This document shows, piece after piece, positions 24,979 through 32,670 of a stretch of 64,000 nucleotides of DNA. Position 1 is the stretch's first letter. Each line of letters opens with the position of its first letter. Both the position numbers and the translations under genes were made by a program. The notes under the pieces are model-generated. The model saw nothing but the letters and a program-made list of their open reading frames with translations. It ran no database searches and was not told the origin of the DNA. Source of the stretch: Rhodococcus triatomae (GTDB lineage: Bacteria > Actinomycetota > Actinomycetes > Mycobacteriales > Mycobacteriaceae); contig NZ_CP048814.1 in assembly GCF_014217785.1 (NCBI RefSeq), forward strand, positions 1 through 64,000, in the 5' to 3' direction.

Positions 24979-25917
24979 ATGTCGGAGACCTTCCCCTTCA
25001 CCGCCGTCATCGGCCAGGAATCGTTCAAACGAGCACTACTCCTCAACACGATCGATCCCGGGATCGGCGGTGTCCTGGCCATGGGCGATCGCGGCACCGC
25101 CAAGTCCACTCTCGTGCGGTCGCTGGCAGATCTCATCGCCGGCTCCGGAAGCCACTCACCCGTCGTCGACCTCCCCCTGGGCGCGACCGAGGATCGGGTG
25201 GTGGGCTCCCTGGACGTCGATGCCGCCCTCGCCCGAGGCGAGTTCCGCTTCCGCCCAGGGCTACTCGCCGACGCGCACGAGGGATTTCTCTACATCGACG
25301 AGGTCAACCTCCTCGACGACCATCTCGTCGACCTCCTGCTCGACGTCGCCGCAGGCGGAGTCAATCGGGTCGAACGCGAAGGTGTCAGCCACAGCCATCC
25401 GGCGCGCTTCGTGCTGGTCGGTTCCGGCAACCCGGAGGAGGGTGAGCTACGGCCACAGCTCGAAGACCGCTTCGGCCTCTCGACGTTCGTCTCCACTCTC
25501 CGCGACGTCGCCACTCGCACCGCGATCGTGCGGGCGCGCCTCGCGTTCGACGCCGATCCGGTGGCGTTCAGGTCGCGGTACGCCGCACGGCAATCCGAGC
25601 TCGGCGGCCTCGTCGCTGCAGCCAGGTCGGCGCTCCCCGACGTCCGGGTGCCGGATCGGATCGTCGAGAAGGCCGTCGAGTTCTGTGTCGCCGCCGAGGC
25701 CGTCGGACACCGCGCCGAGATCGTCCTCGTCCGCGCGGCTCGTGCGTCCGCGGCCCTCCACGGGCGGACCGAGGTTCTCCACACCGATCTGGCCGAGGTC
25801 ATGCTTCCTGCGCTGCGCCACCGCATTCCACGAGATCCCTTCGAGCCTGCGGCTCGGGTGAATGCCCGCCTGACGAACACGATTCGCGCCGTGACGGGCG
25901 GCCCCGTCGCCGCATGA
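24979..25917 (+). CDS. ChlI/BchI-type AAA+ ATPase
   Basis: This 312-residue AAA+ motor resembles the I subunit of magnesium chelatase. It has Walker A AMGDRGTAKSTLVRSL near residue 35, Walker B GFLYIDEVNLLDDHLVDLLLD near 100, the insert VNRVEREGVSHSHPARF, and sensor/Arg region GSGNPEEGELRPQLEDRFGL near 145. In true chelatases this subunit works with a D (VWA) and an H/CobN subunit that holds the porphyrin and metal. Only the D-like partner is present here. The Zur-type box upstream implies a job under zinc limitation, perhaps metal insertion or removal in an unknown target. It is coupled to the next gene by ATGA. Confidence 0.88.
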   Translation: MSETFPFTAVIGQESFKRALLLNTIDPGIGGVLAMGDRGTAKSTLVRSLADLIAGSGSHSPVVDLPLGATEDRVVGSLDVDAALARGEFRFRPGLLADAHEGFLYIDEVNLLDDHLVDLLLDVAAGGVNRVEREGVSHSHPARFVLVGSGNPEEGELRPQLEDRFGLSTFVSTLRDVATRTAIVRARLAFDADPVAFRSRYAARQSELGGLVAAARSALPDVRVPDRIVEKAVEFCVAAEAVGHRAEIVLVRAARASAALHGRTEVLHTDLAEVMLPALRHRIPRDPFEPAARVNARLTNTIRAVTGGPVAA

Positions 25918-27404
25918 GCTGCCACCCGCTCCCCTGGGAGCCGACGGTCGAACAATTGCTCACATCGCACCAGTGGGCGCTGTGCCGAGCCTGGGCTCGC
26001 GGCGGACGCTTCGGACTCGCCCTCGTCGGCGATTCCTGGGGCCGCGAACGCCTGCTGCGAGAACTCTCCCGTCGCGCCGACGCGGTGCACGTCGGTCCCG
26101 GAACCTCCGTGACGACACTGACGACGGGTGACGACCGGCTCGGACGGCGCAGCGCGCCTCTGAACGACCGCGCCGATCGCACCGCACTCGCCGTCGCGGC
26201 GGTCGACACGCTGGACCCCCAGGTAGCGGCCGCGATCACCACCGTCCGGATCCTCGCCTCGGCGCCCGACTGGGAGTCCATCCCCGTCGCCCTCCGGGAT
26301 TCGCTGACCGTGGTCGTCGGCGTCCGGCGCCGGCCGGTGGGCCGCCCACGTCGCATCCCGCCCGGTGGAGACGACGTCGTGACGGCGATCGTCCGCCTGC
26401 TCGACGCGAATTCCCTGTGCAGCCATCGCCTCGATCTGGGCGCCGTCGCGTGTGTGCGCGCCGTGGGCCTCGACGGGGCGGCAGCACTCGACCTGGTGGC
26501 ACGGTTCGTCGTCGCTCCGCGTCTCCCCGCAGTCGCGGAATCGCCCGCACCGCAAGAGAACACCACTGCTCCTCCACACACGTCGGGCACCGCCGGCGGC
26601 GACGGCACGGACGAGCTGACTCCGGACCAGGCCGAGTGCGAGTCCGGTCCGCCGAGGGCACCGCTCACGGCCGGACCCGGGCCACCGCCCGCTCCACCCG
26701 CGCGCCGAACGGTGCGGCGAATACTGCCCGGTCGCCGTGGCGCCGTCGCCCGCGACCTCCGCGGACGCCCGCGCGGCGTGTCCACCTATCATCCGGAATC
26801 CGGAGTCGCGGTCGTCCCCACGCTCGTCGGCGCAGCACGCGAGGGCCGCCGTATCCCCACTGCCGCCGATCTCCGCAGCTGGCGCCGAGTTCGCCGGGGT
26901 GGGCGGATTCTGGTTGTGATACTCGACCGTTCGGACTCGATGGGCGGTCTCCGCGCACGGGATGCGGCGGCATTCGCAGAACGCGCCCTACGCTCGGCCG
27001 TCGCCGATCGGTGTGAGCTCGCCGTGATCGCCGCCCGGGGCGCCCGCGCGGAGCTGTCCCTGGCACCGACCCGGAGTCTGCACCGCGCCCACCGCACGAT
27101 CCGCGACCTCTCGTGTGGCGGCGGCACCCCGTTGGCTTCGGCATTCGAACTCGCCACCGACCTCGTTCGGCTGATCGGCCGCGACGTCGACGTCCGCTGC
27201 TGCATCCTCACCGACGGGGCGGCGACGGTCCGGCTGACCGGCGACGACCGGGGTTCGGCCGTCGAGCAGGCGGAGCGGGAACTGACGACCCTGGCCCAGC
27301 TGTGCACCCGAGTCGAGGTCATCCCGTGCGCTCACCCCGGGATGCGGGTGCGCAGGGATCAGCTGGAGTGGCTCGCTCGTGCCGGGGCCGTGGTCGCCGA
27401 ATGA
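25914..27404 (+). CDS. ChlD/BchD-type VWA-domain protein
   Basis: This 496-residue partner of the AAA+ protein has three parts. An N-terminal AAA-like part has a degenerate P-loop (VGDSWGRERLLREL, no GKT). A Pro/acidic linker follows (about 205-265). A C-terminal VWA domain has an intact MIDAS: DRSDS near residue 339, the Thr in CGGGTPLASA, and the Asp in CCILTDGA. This is the layout of magnesium-chelatase D subunits. The degenerate ATPase half implies a regulatory/adaptor role, with the I-like neighbour providing hydrolysis. No CobN/ChlH-type third subunit is in the window. The real substrate is unknown. Confidence 0.85.
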   Translation: MSCHPLPWEPTVEQLLTSHQWALCRAWARGGRFGLALVGDSWGRERLLRELSRRADAVHVGPGTSVTTLTTGDDRLGRRSAPLNDRADRTALAVAAVDTLDPQVAAAITTVRILASAPDWESIPVALRDSLTVVVGVRRRPVGRPRRIPPGGDDVVTAIVRLLDANSLCSHRLDLGAVACVRAVGLDGAAALDLVARFVVAPRLPAVAESPAPQENTTAPPHTSGTAGGDGTDELTPDQAECESGPPRAPLTAGPGPPPAPPARRTVRRILPGRRGAVARDLRGRPRGVSTYHPESGVAVVPTLVGAAREGRRIPTAADLRSWRRVRRGGRILVVILDRSDSMGGLRARDAAAFAERALRSAVADRCELAVIAARGARAELSLAPTRSLHRAHRTIRDLSCGGGTPLASAFELATDLVRLIGRDVDVRCCILTDGAATVRLTGDDRGSAVEQAERELTTLAQLCTRVEVIPCAHPGMRVRRDQLEWLARAGAVVAE

Positions 27405-27408
27405 CGCG

Positions 27409-27441
27409 TCGGGCCGCAACGCGCAGCGCGTTGCGGCCCGA
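27409..27441. terminator. Bidirectional terminator hairpin
   Basis: A perfect 15-bp inverted repeat (TCGGGCCGCAACGCG and complement) with a CAG loop lies between the converging ChlD-like and aztD1 genes. Confidence 0.7.
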
Positions 27442-27462
27442 TGTCGTTCTGCAGGCAGGGAA

Positions 27463-28686
27463 TCAGCCGGTCACACCGGTGATCTCGTTGGGCGTCTCGG
27501 GCAACTCGACGGAGGCCGTCACCGTCCCACCCTCGATGTCGACGGCGTGCACGGAGTTGGTGGCCGGGTCGGTCACGTACGCCGTGTGATCCTCGACGAA
27601 CAGCGCCGGTCGCGGCTCCTGCCACTTCTCCGGCTCGGTCCACGGATCGATCACGTCGATGGAGTTCGTCACCTGCTTGGTATCGACGTCGATGACGTGG
27701 AGACGACCGTCGGTGCCGAGGACGAGCGCCTCACCGTGCGGTCCCCGACCCAACGAACGGAAGGTGTAACTCGTACCGAGGTCCACCAGATCGAGTCGGC
27801 CCGTCCGGGTGTCGACGAGTGCCACCCGCTCCGGGCGCTCCAGATCCGCATCTGGATCGGACTTGTAGTCGCCGAGGAGAACCGGAGATTCCTCGTCGCC
27901 TGCCTGATTGCCGATGCGGCCGTACGGGTCCGGGCTCGCGATCTTGGTGATGGTGCCGTCCCGATAGACGAGGACGCCGGTCTGGCAGCCGACGACGACT
28001 GCCTCGTCCGCGGCCACCGCCTCGCCGTGCACTCCGGGGCAGTCCTCGTTGCGGGCGATCTCGTTACGGTCGCGATCGAGGACGACGATCCCCGTACGCT
28101 CCTCCTCGTCACCGATCGTGGTGAGCAGGCTGCCGTCCGAGAGTTCTACCGCGACACCGTGGTGTGGCTCCGGGGTCGTGTACTCCGTCACGTCCGGCTC
28201 ACCCTCGGACAGGTCCGAGGAGTCGAAGATCCGGACCAGCCCGGTGCCGTCGTCGAAGAGGACCGTCTTGCCTGCGTGACGGACCACGTGGCCGGGGGTC
28301 TCCGCGGAGAAGGTGATGTCGGTCAGTGCCGGCTCCGCGGTGTAGTGCGAGGTGCCGTCCGTCCACGTACCGGTGTCGAGCGCCGTGAATCCACTGCCCG
28401 TGCTGACGAAGACATGGCGCCCGTCGCCTGCCGGATTGAGCCGGACGAAGCCTTCCGACTCCGCGGATCCGACGACCTCGAGGCTTTCGGCATCGAGCAC
28501 GAGAATTCCACCGTCGTGGGACACCGCGAGCCGAGGGGTGGCGGCCGCAACCGAAGTGGGCTCGGCCGTGGCCGCGCCGTCCTGGCCGGCCTCCGCGTCC
28601 GAGGAGGAACAGGAAGCGATCAGTACGGCGGAGAGCCCGAGGGCCGCCATACCGACCGGAAGTCGATATCGATGTGTTGAAGTCAC
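27463..28686 (-). CDS. aztD: AztD-type periplasmic zinc chaperone (paralogue 1)
   Basis: This 407-residue exported lipoprotein-like beta-propeller has a hydrophobic signal ending in AVLIASC (lipobox, near residue 26). Blade-like repeats with a D.D....V..ID pattern fill the rest. Conserved His sites include TPEPHHGVAVEL near residue 180 and CPGVHGEAVAADEAVVVGC near 225. In Paracoccus, AztD hands zinc to the binding protein AztC. The gene stands alone after a 62-bp gap from aztC, with its own Zur-like box. The GTG at 28686 follows a GATACT -10 by 8 nt, so it may be leaderless. Confidence 0.82.
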   Translation of the reverse strand: MTSTHRYRLPVGMAALGLSAVLIASCSSSDAEAGQDGAATAEPTSVAAATPRLAVSHDGGILVLDAESLEVVGSAESEGFVRLNPAGDGRHVFVSTGSGFTALDTGTWTDGTSHYTAEPALTDITFSAETPGHVVRHAGKTVLFDDGTGLVRIFDSSDLSEGEPDVTEYTTPEPHHGVAVELSDGSLLTTIGDEEERTGIVVLDRDRNEIARNEDCPGVHGEAVAADEAVVVGCQTGVLVYRDGTITKIASPDPYGRIGNQAGDEESPVLLGDYKSDPDADLERPERVALVDTRTGRLDLVDLGTSYTFRSLGRGPHGEALVLGTDGRLHVIDVDTKQVTNSIDVIDPWTEPEKWQEPRPALFVEDHTAYVTDPATNSVHAVDIEGGTVTASVELPETPNEITGVTG

Positions 28687-28694
28687 AGGAAAGA

Positions 28695-28723
28695 AGTATC
28701 CTTACTGCAAACGATTGTCAAAG
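28695..28723 (-). promoter_or_regulatory. Zur-box-like operator and -10 of aztD1
   Basis: A palindrome centred at 28713 (28703-28723; plus-strand core GCAAACGATTGTCAAAG) shares CGATTGTCA-type half sites with the other zinc-island boxes. GATACT on the minus strand (28700-28695) is a plausible -10, 8 nt before the GTG. Confidence 0.65.
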
Positions 28724-28748
28724 TCGTAGATGCGCATATCGCGACCGA

Positions 28749-29675
28749 TCACCGCGAAAGACCTTCCTGGATCGCCAGGGAATTGGAGTCCATCATCTCG
28801 ATGTACGTGCTCGCGCCCGAGCCCTCACTGCCCAGCGACTCGGTGAACAGCGCTCTCACCTCGACCGGAGTGTCGGCCTCCGAGGCAAGGACCTGAGCCA
28901 ACCGATCGGGCTGGGACGAGTCGACGAAGATCGCCGGGACACCGGCCGCGGAGATCGTGGCCGTCAGTTCGGACAGATCCGAGGCGCTCGGTGACGCCAA
29001 CGTGGTTCCGCTGGGTACGACAGCGCCGATCACCTCGAAGCCGAAACGTTCCGCCAGATAGCCGAAGACGTGGTGATTGGTCACCAGCTTCCGCCGATCC
29101 GGAGGTAGCGACTCGAACCGCGACTGCATGCGGGAGGTCAAGGCCTCGAGTTCGGCGAGATATTCCTGCGCCCTGGCCGAGACCGCTGTCGCGTCGACTC
29201 CGGGCACGCTGTCGACGACGGCGCGCTCGATGGCCGACACGGCCGTCGCCATCCGTTCCGGATCCGTCCAGAAATGCGGATCGGGCATACCCGACGACTG
29301 CCCTGCCACATAGTCCAGCGGGTTCACCGCGGGACCGACCTCGAGGACCGGAATTCCTTCCGACCGTGCCGTGTCGACCGTCTTCGTGATCCCTTCCTCG
29401 AGCCCGAGACCGTTGGAGACGACAAGATCGGATCGCTCCACCCGCGCCGCCTCGGCCGCGGAGATCTCGAACGAATGCGGGTCGGCGTCACGCGGCATGA
29501 GCACCATGACCTCGACCTCGTCGCCGACGACGTTCTCCACGACGTCACCGAGGATATTGGTGGTGACCACCACGAGTGGACCGTTCGATCCGGCCGCCGA
29601 CTCGCACCCGGAGAGCGCGGACCCGAGTACGGCAGCCACCAGGACGGCGGCGGCACCGACGAGACGGCGACGCAT
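28749..29675 (-). CDS. aztC: Zinc ABC transporter substrate-binding lipoprotein AztC
   Basis: This 308-residue cluster A-I metal-binding lipoprotein has the signal VLVAAVLGSALSGC with lipobox LSGC near residue 24. Expected metal ligands are His in PRDADPHSFE (about 66), His in GMPDPHFWTD (about 133), His in VTNHHVFGYLAERFGF (about 199) and Asp in IFVDSSQPDR (about 250). It lacks the long His-rich loop of ZnuA, which is characteristic of AztC and fits its dependence on AztD for zinc loading. The ATG overlaps the aztD2 stop by one base. Confidence 0.88.
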   Translation of the reverse strand: MRRRLVGAAAVLVAAVLGSALSGCESAAGSNGPLVVVTTNILGDVVENVVGDEVEVMVLMPRDADPHSFEISAAEAARVERSDLVVSNGLGLEEGITKTVDTARSEGIPVLEVGPAVNPLDYVAGQSSGMPDPHFWTDPERMATAVSAIERAVVDSVPGVDATAVSARAQEYLAELEALTSRMQSRFESLPPDRRKLVTNHHVFGYLAERFGFEVIGAVVPSGTTLASPSASDLSELTATISAAGVPAIFVDSSQPDRLAQVLASEADTPVEVRALFTESLGSEGSGASTYIEMMDSNSLAIQEGLSR

Positions 29676-30970
29676 CAGAAGCCTGCCAGCGTCATGGAAG
29701 CGGGAGCCACGCCGACGTCGAGAGTCCGCGCCACGCGAGCGCCGTCGCGATAGTCGATCTCCAGCACTACCTCGGCGGCGGGATCCGCGACGTACGCCCG
29801 GTTGCCGCCGACGACGACCACCGGCGCGGTCGCGCTCCGGTCACTCGGATCGAACGGCTCCGCGAGGACGGACGACGAACCCGTCTCCTCGCCCGTAGCC
29901 GCGTCGTAGACCCGGAACGTACGGTCGGCAAGCACCGCGAGGGCGTTGCGACCGTCCCCGGAGAGATTCACGCTCAGCACCGGCTCGGGGGTCGCGATCT
30001 GTGACCACTGCCGGGTGGCGGTGTCGAACAAGAGGATTCCCGCATTGCTCGCCGCCGGCCCGGCCGGGGCGACGACGACCGGCAGCTTGTCCTGGGTCCG
30101 GAACGAGGAGGGGCGCGTCTCGGCGGTGATCCCCGGCGGATACCCAACCTTCTCCGAGATCCACTGCCCGTCCGCGACGCTCGCCACGAACACGCCGTCA
30201 TCGCACGCCGCGATCGCGTAGGTGCGGAACGCTGCCTGCCCGTGCATCCGCGGGCAGAAGTCCGTGAACTCCTGGACGAACTCCCCTCCACCGTCGCGTA
30301 GTTCGAACGAGCTCGGCCGCGAGTCGTCCGCCTCTCCCGAGGGACGCGAGGTCACGAAGTGATCGGACACCGGGATCACCACTCCGTGATGTGGGCCGCC
30401 GGTCTCGACGGTGCCGGTCACCGTGACATCCCCGTTCCGAAGACCGGAGTTGTCCAGCACGTCGGCCTCGCCCTCACCGTCGAAGAACACGGCCACCTTG
30501 CCGTCCCCGGCAACGATGTGAGCCGGATCGTCGCCGCTCAGCACTCCCAGTTCGGCGGGCGATCTGACATAGGAATGCGTGTGGTCTCCGTGATCGATCG
30601 TCCAGGAACCGACGTCGATCACGTGGACCCGGCCGTCCTCGCCGGACGAGGCCGCTGCGGTGGCGAATGCGTACCTGCCACCGACGTCGGTGAGCCGCGA
30701 CGGCTCCTGTACGTCGAAGGTCGCGATGTTCTCACCCGACTCCAGATCGAGCACGTCCACTCGTCCCGAATCGGCATCCGACACGACCAACCGGGGTTGT
30801 GGACCGTCGACCTCGGTCGATCCCTCGTCTGCCTGGAGGTCGCTCCCGGGCCTCGCACCGGTCGCCGCGGGTTCGCCCGTCGCGCCGTCCTCGTCACTCC
30901 CACAGCCTGTGGCGACGAGGCCCAGCGCGAGCGCCACGGCCGAGATACGACGGATACTCGTCGACTTCAT
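29675..30970 (-). CDS. AztD-type periplasmic zinc chaperone (paralogue 2)
   Basis: This second AztD-like lipoprotein, 431 residues, has signal and lipobox LGLVATGC near residue 23, an acidic linker, then a beta-propeller. Its metal-binding candidates differ from paralogue 1: WTIDHGDHTHSYV near residue 130 adds three His, while ETGGPHHGVVIP and CPRMHGQAAFRTYAIAAC are shared in position. It is the upstream, translationally coupled partner of aztC and is thus the likelier classical AztD. A GGAG ribosome site precedes the ATG, and a Zur-like box separates it from aztB. Confidence 0.82.
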   Translation of the reverse strand: MKSTSIRRISAVALALGLVATGCGSDEDGATGEPAATGARPGSDLQADEGSTEVDGPQPRLVVSDADSGRVDVLDLESGENIATFDVQEPSRLTDVGGRYAFATAAASSGEDGRVHVIDVGSWTIDHGDHTHSYVRSPAELGVLSGDDPAHIVAGDGKVAVFFDGEGEADVLDNSGLRNGDVTVTGTVETGGPHHGVVIPVSDHFVTSRPSGEADDSRPSSFELRDGGGEFVQEFTDFCPRMHGQAAFRTYAIAACDDGVFVASVADGQWISEKVGYPPGITAETRPSSFRTQDKLPVVVAPAGPAASNAGILLFDTATRQWSQIATPEPVLSVNLSGDGRNALAVLADRTFRVYDAATGEETGSSSVLAEPFDPSDRSATAPVVVVGGNRAYVADPAAEVVLEIDYRDGARVARTLDVGVAPASMTLAGF

Positions 30971-30987
30971 TCACACTCCACTCATAA

Positions 30988-31008
30988 TCATGACAATCAT
31001 TTTCGACT
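30988..31008 (-). promoter_or_regulatory. Zur-box-like operator of aztD2-aztC
   Basis: A 21-bp palindrome centred at 30998 (plus-strand core ATGACAATCATTTTCG) lies between the aztB stop and the aztD2 start, overlapping the last two bases of aztB. It is the closest of the five to the classical mycobacterial Zur half-site TGAxAATCATT. It implies a separate Zur-controlled promoter for aztD2-aztC. Confidence 0.75.
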
Positions 31009-31873
31009 ACTGTAGCGAAGTCCGAACCGACTCCCCCTCGGTGGCGGCCCGCCCGCGTAGTCCGGAGGCCGCGGAACCGAGCGCGGCGACGACGAAGAAC
31101 TGCAGAACCGCGAGGCCCGCGATCGTCGCCCCCGCCGCGGTGTTCGCGTGCCAGGACACCACCAGCCCGAAGAAGGTCGCGCTCCAGCCGAGCAGAACCG
31201 CGATCGCCATCGTGGACACGATCGATCGACGACACAGTGCCGCCGTCGCCGACGGCGCGACCAGCAGACCGAAGACCAACAGGGTCCCCACGATTCGGAA
31301 CGAGGCGACGACCGCGAGCACGACGAGCGCCAGGAGGAGCACGTGGGCCAGCCGTGGTCGCATTCCGAGCGTGAACGCCTTGCGCTCGTCGAACACCAGC
31401 GCGACGAAGGGCCGGTAGGCCACGACGGAGATCGCCCCTGCCACGGCCACCGCGCACCCGAGCCAGATCAGGTCACCCCGGGTGGCGGACAGGACGTCAC
31501 CGAACAGGAATGCCGTCAGATCGACGGCGAAGGACCGCGCCCGGGACACGATGACGACGCCGAGGGCGAGCATTCCAACGAACAGCAGTCCGATTCCGGT
31601 GTCCTCGGACAGCCGGGAGCGTGTGGTCACCCATGCGACACCGAGAATCATCACCACGGCGCTCGCGGCGGCGCCCAGAAGCAGATTCGCACCGGCGAGG
31701 TAGGCGATCGCCACCCCGGGAAGCATGCCGTGCGACACGGCCTCGCTCATGAACGCCATACCGCGTATCACCACCCACGTGCCCACCAGGGCACACAGGA
31801 CCGATACCAGCAATCCCGCAGCCAGCGCCCGTTGGACGAAGGTCGCGGTGAAAGGATCGAGTAGCCACTGCAC
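31007..31873 (-). CDS. aztB: Zinc ABC transporter permease AztB
   Basis: This 288-residue permease of the ABC-3 (ZnuB/MntB) family has about eight to nine hydrophobic segments. Family motifs include GMAFMSEAVSHGMLPGVAIAYL near residue 38 and SFRIVGTLLVFGLLVAPSATAALC near 200. The GTG start (VQWLLDPF) is 6 nt from a TAGGTT -10 that overlaps the -10 of the divergent aztA, and a Zur-like box lies just beyond. It supplies the membrane channel for AztA and AztC. Confidence 0.9.
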   Translation of the reverse strand: MQWLLDPFTATFVQRALAAGLLVSVLCALVGTWVVIRGMAFMSEAVSHGMLPGVAIAYLAGANLLLGAAASAVVMILGVAWVTTRSRLSEDTGIGLLFVGMLALGVVIVSRARSFAVDLTAFLFGDVLSATRGDLIWLGCAVAVAGAISVVAYRPFVALVFDERKAFTLGMRPRLAHVLLLALVVLAVVASFRIVGTLLVFGLLVAPSATAALCRRSIVSTMAIAVLLGWSATFFGLVVSWHANTAAGATIAGLAVLQFFVVAALGSAASGLRGRAATEGESVRTSLQ

Positions 31874-31878
31874 CCTGC

Positions 31879-31905
31879 TAACCTAGGCGATAATGATTGT
31901 CGTAA
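31879..31905. promoter_or_regulatory. Divergent aztA/aztB promoter with Zur-box-like operator
   Basis: A palindrome centred at 31895 (31885-31905; core CGATAATGATTGTCG) covers the first 13 bases of aztA. The heptamer TAACCTA at 31879-31885 reads as TAACCT (-10, plus) and TAGGTT (-10, minus), placed 8 nt before the aztA ATG and 6 nt before the aztB GTG. Both transcripts would be leaderless and share one operator. Confidence 0.72.
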
Positions 31906-32567
31906 GCGATGTGGTGGTGCGATACGGGACCAGGGCTGCCCTGAGCGGAGTCACCGCCACGTTCGAACCGGGCGCGATCACAGCCCTGGTCGGCCACAAC
32001 GGGTCCGGCAAGTCCACTCTGCTCCAGGCGCTGGCGGGCACCGTGACACCGTCCACCGGCCGGATCACCGGCACCGATCGGGCAGACATCGCCTACGTCC
32101 CTCAACGCAGTAGCGTGCGAGACGAGCTACCCCTGTCGGTACGCGAGGTCGTCGCCATGGGTGCGTGGCGGCGACGAGGCCTGTGGCGCAGGCTGAGCCC
32201 CGAGGATCGCCGCGCCGTCGACGCGGCCCTCGACCGCCTCGGCGTGGCGCACCTGTCGACACGGCGGATCGGCGACCTCTCCGGCGGACAACGCCAACGG
32301 GCACTGCTCGCCCAGGCAGTGGTCCAGCGCGGGCAGATCGTCCTCCTCGACGAACCCGCCACCGGGCTCGACGCCGAAGCCCGCGCCGTGATCGTGGACG
32401 TCATGCGCGACGAAGCCCGTCGTGGCGCGATCGTGGTCGTCGCCACCCACGACCGGCGCGACTGCCGCGACGCCGACCAGGTCCTGCGGCTCGAGGACGG
32501 CATCCTCTCCACCGAGACCACCGCGTTCGGCGACACCGTCTGCAGCGACACCGTGCACAGCGGCTGA
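31893..32567 (+). CDS. aztA: Zinc ABC transporter ATPase AztA
   Basis: This 224-residue import ATPase has Walker A GHNGSGKSTLLQAL near residue 36, signature LSGGQRQRALLAQAV near 130, Walker B IVLLDEPATGLD, and switch His VVVATHDRRDC near 192. The AYVPQRSSVRDELPLSVREVVAMG block is typical of zinc/manganese ABC importers. The ATG lies inside the Zur-like operator, so an mRNA starting here would have no leader. The short length (ZnuC proteins often carry extra C-terminal His-rich tails) matches AztA. Confidence 0.9.
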   Translation: MIVVSDVVVRYGTRAALSGVTATFEPGAITALVGHNGSGKSTLLQALAGTVTPSTGRITGTDRADIAYVPQRSSVRDELPLSVREVVAMGAWRRRGLWRRLSPEDRRAVDAALDRLGVAHLSTRRIGDLSGGQRQRALLAQAVVQRGQIVLLDEPATGLDAEARAVIVDVMRDEARRGAIVVVATHDRRDCRDADQVLRLEDGILSTETTAFGDTVCSDTVHSG

Positions 32568-32580
32568 TCCCGCCCCCGTG

Positions 32581-32631
32581 GGGTGAAAGTGCCCTTCGCC
32601 TCCTCAGACCGGTCGAACGGTCCCTTCACCC
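32581..32631. repeat. Complex intergenic inverted repeat
   Basis: Outer arms GGGTGAA (32581-32587) and TTCACCC (32625-32631) enclose an inner GACCG / CGGTC hairpin (32607-32622). The element lies between the converging aztA and ctpC genes and could serve as a bidirectional terminator or be a copy of a dispersed genomic repeat. Confidence 0.55.
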
Positions 32632-32641
32632 AGGAAGGAGA

Positions 32642-32670
32642 GGGGGAAGGGGAAGGGGAAAACGCGGGGG
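32642..32670 (+). other. G-quadruplex-like G-tract cluster
   Basis: Four runs of 4-5 G on the plus strand (32642-32646, 32649-32652, 32655-32658, 32666-32670) are separated by loops of 2, 2 and 7 nt. This satisfies the usual quadruplex pattern. It ends one base before the ctpC stop codon on the opposite strand. Confidence 0.6.

Noticed and set aside
24979-27404. Genuine magnesium chelatase of (bacterio)chlorophyll synthesis
   Set aside because: No H subunit or other pigment genes are present, and the upstream box is of Zur type.
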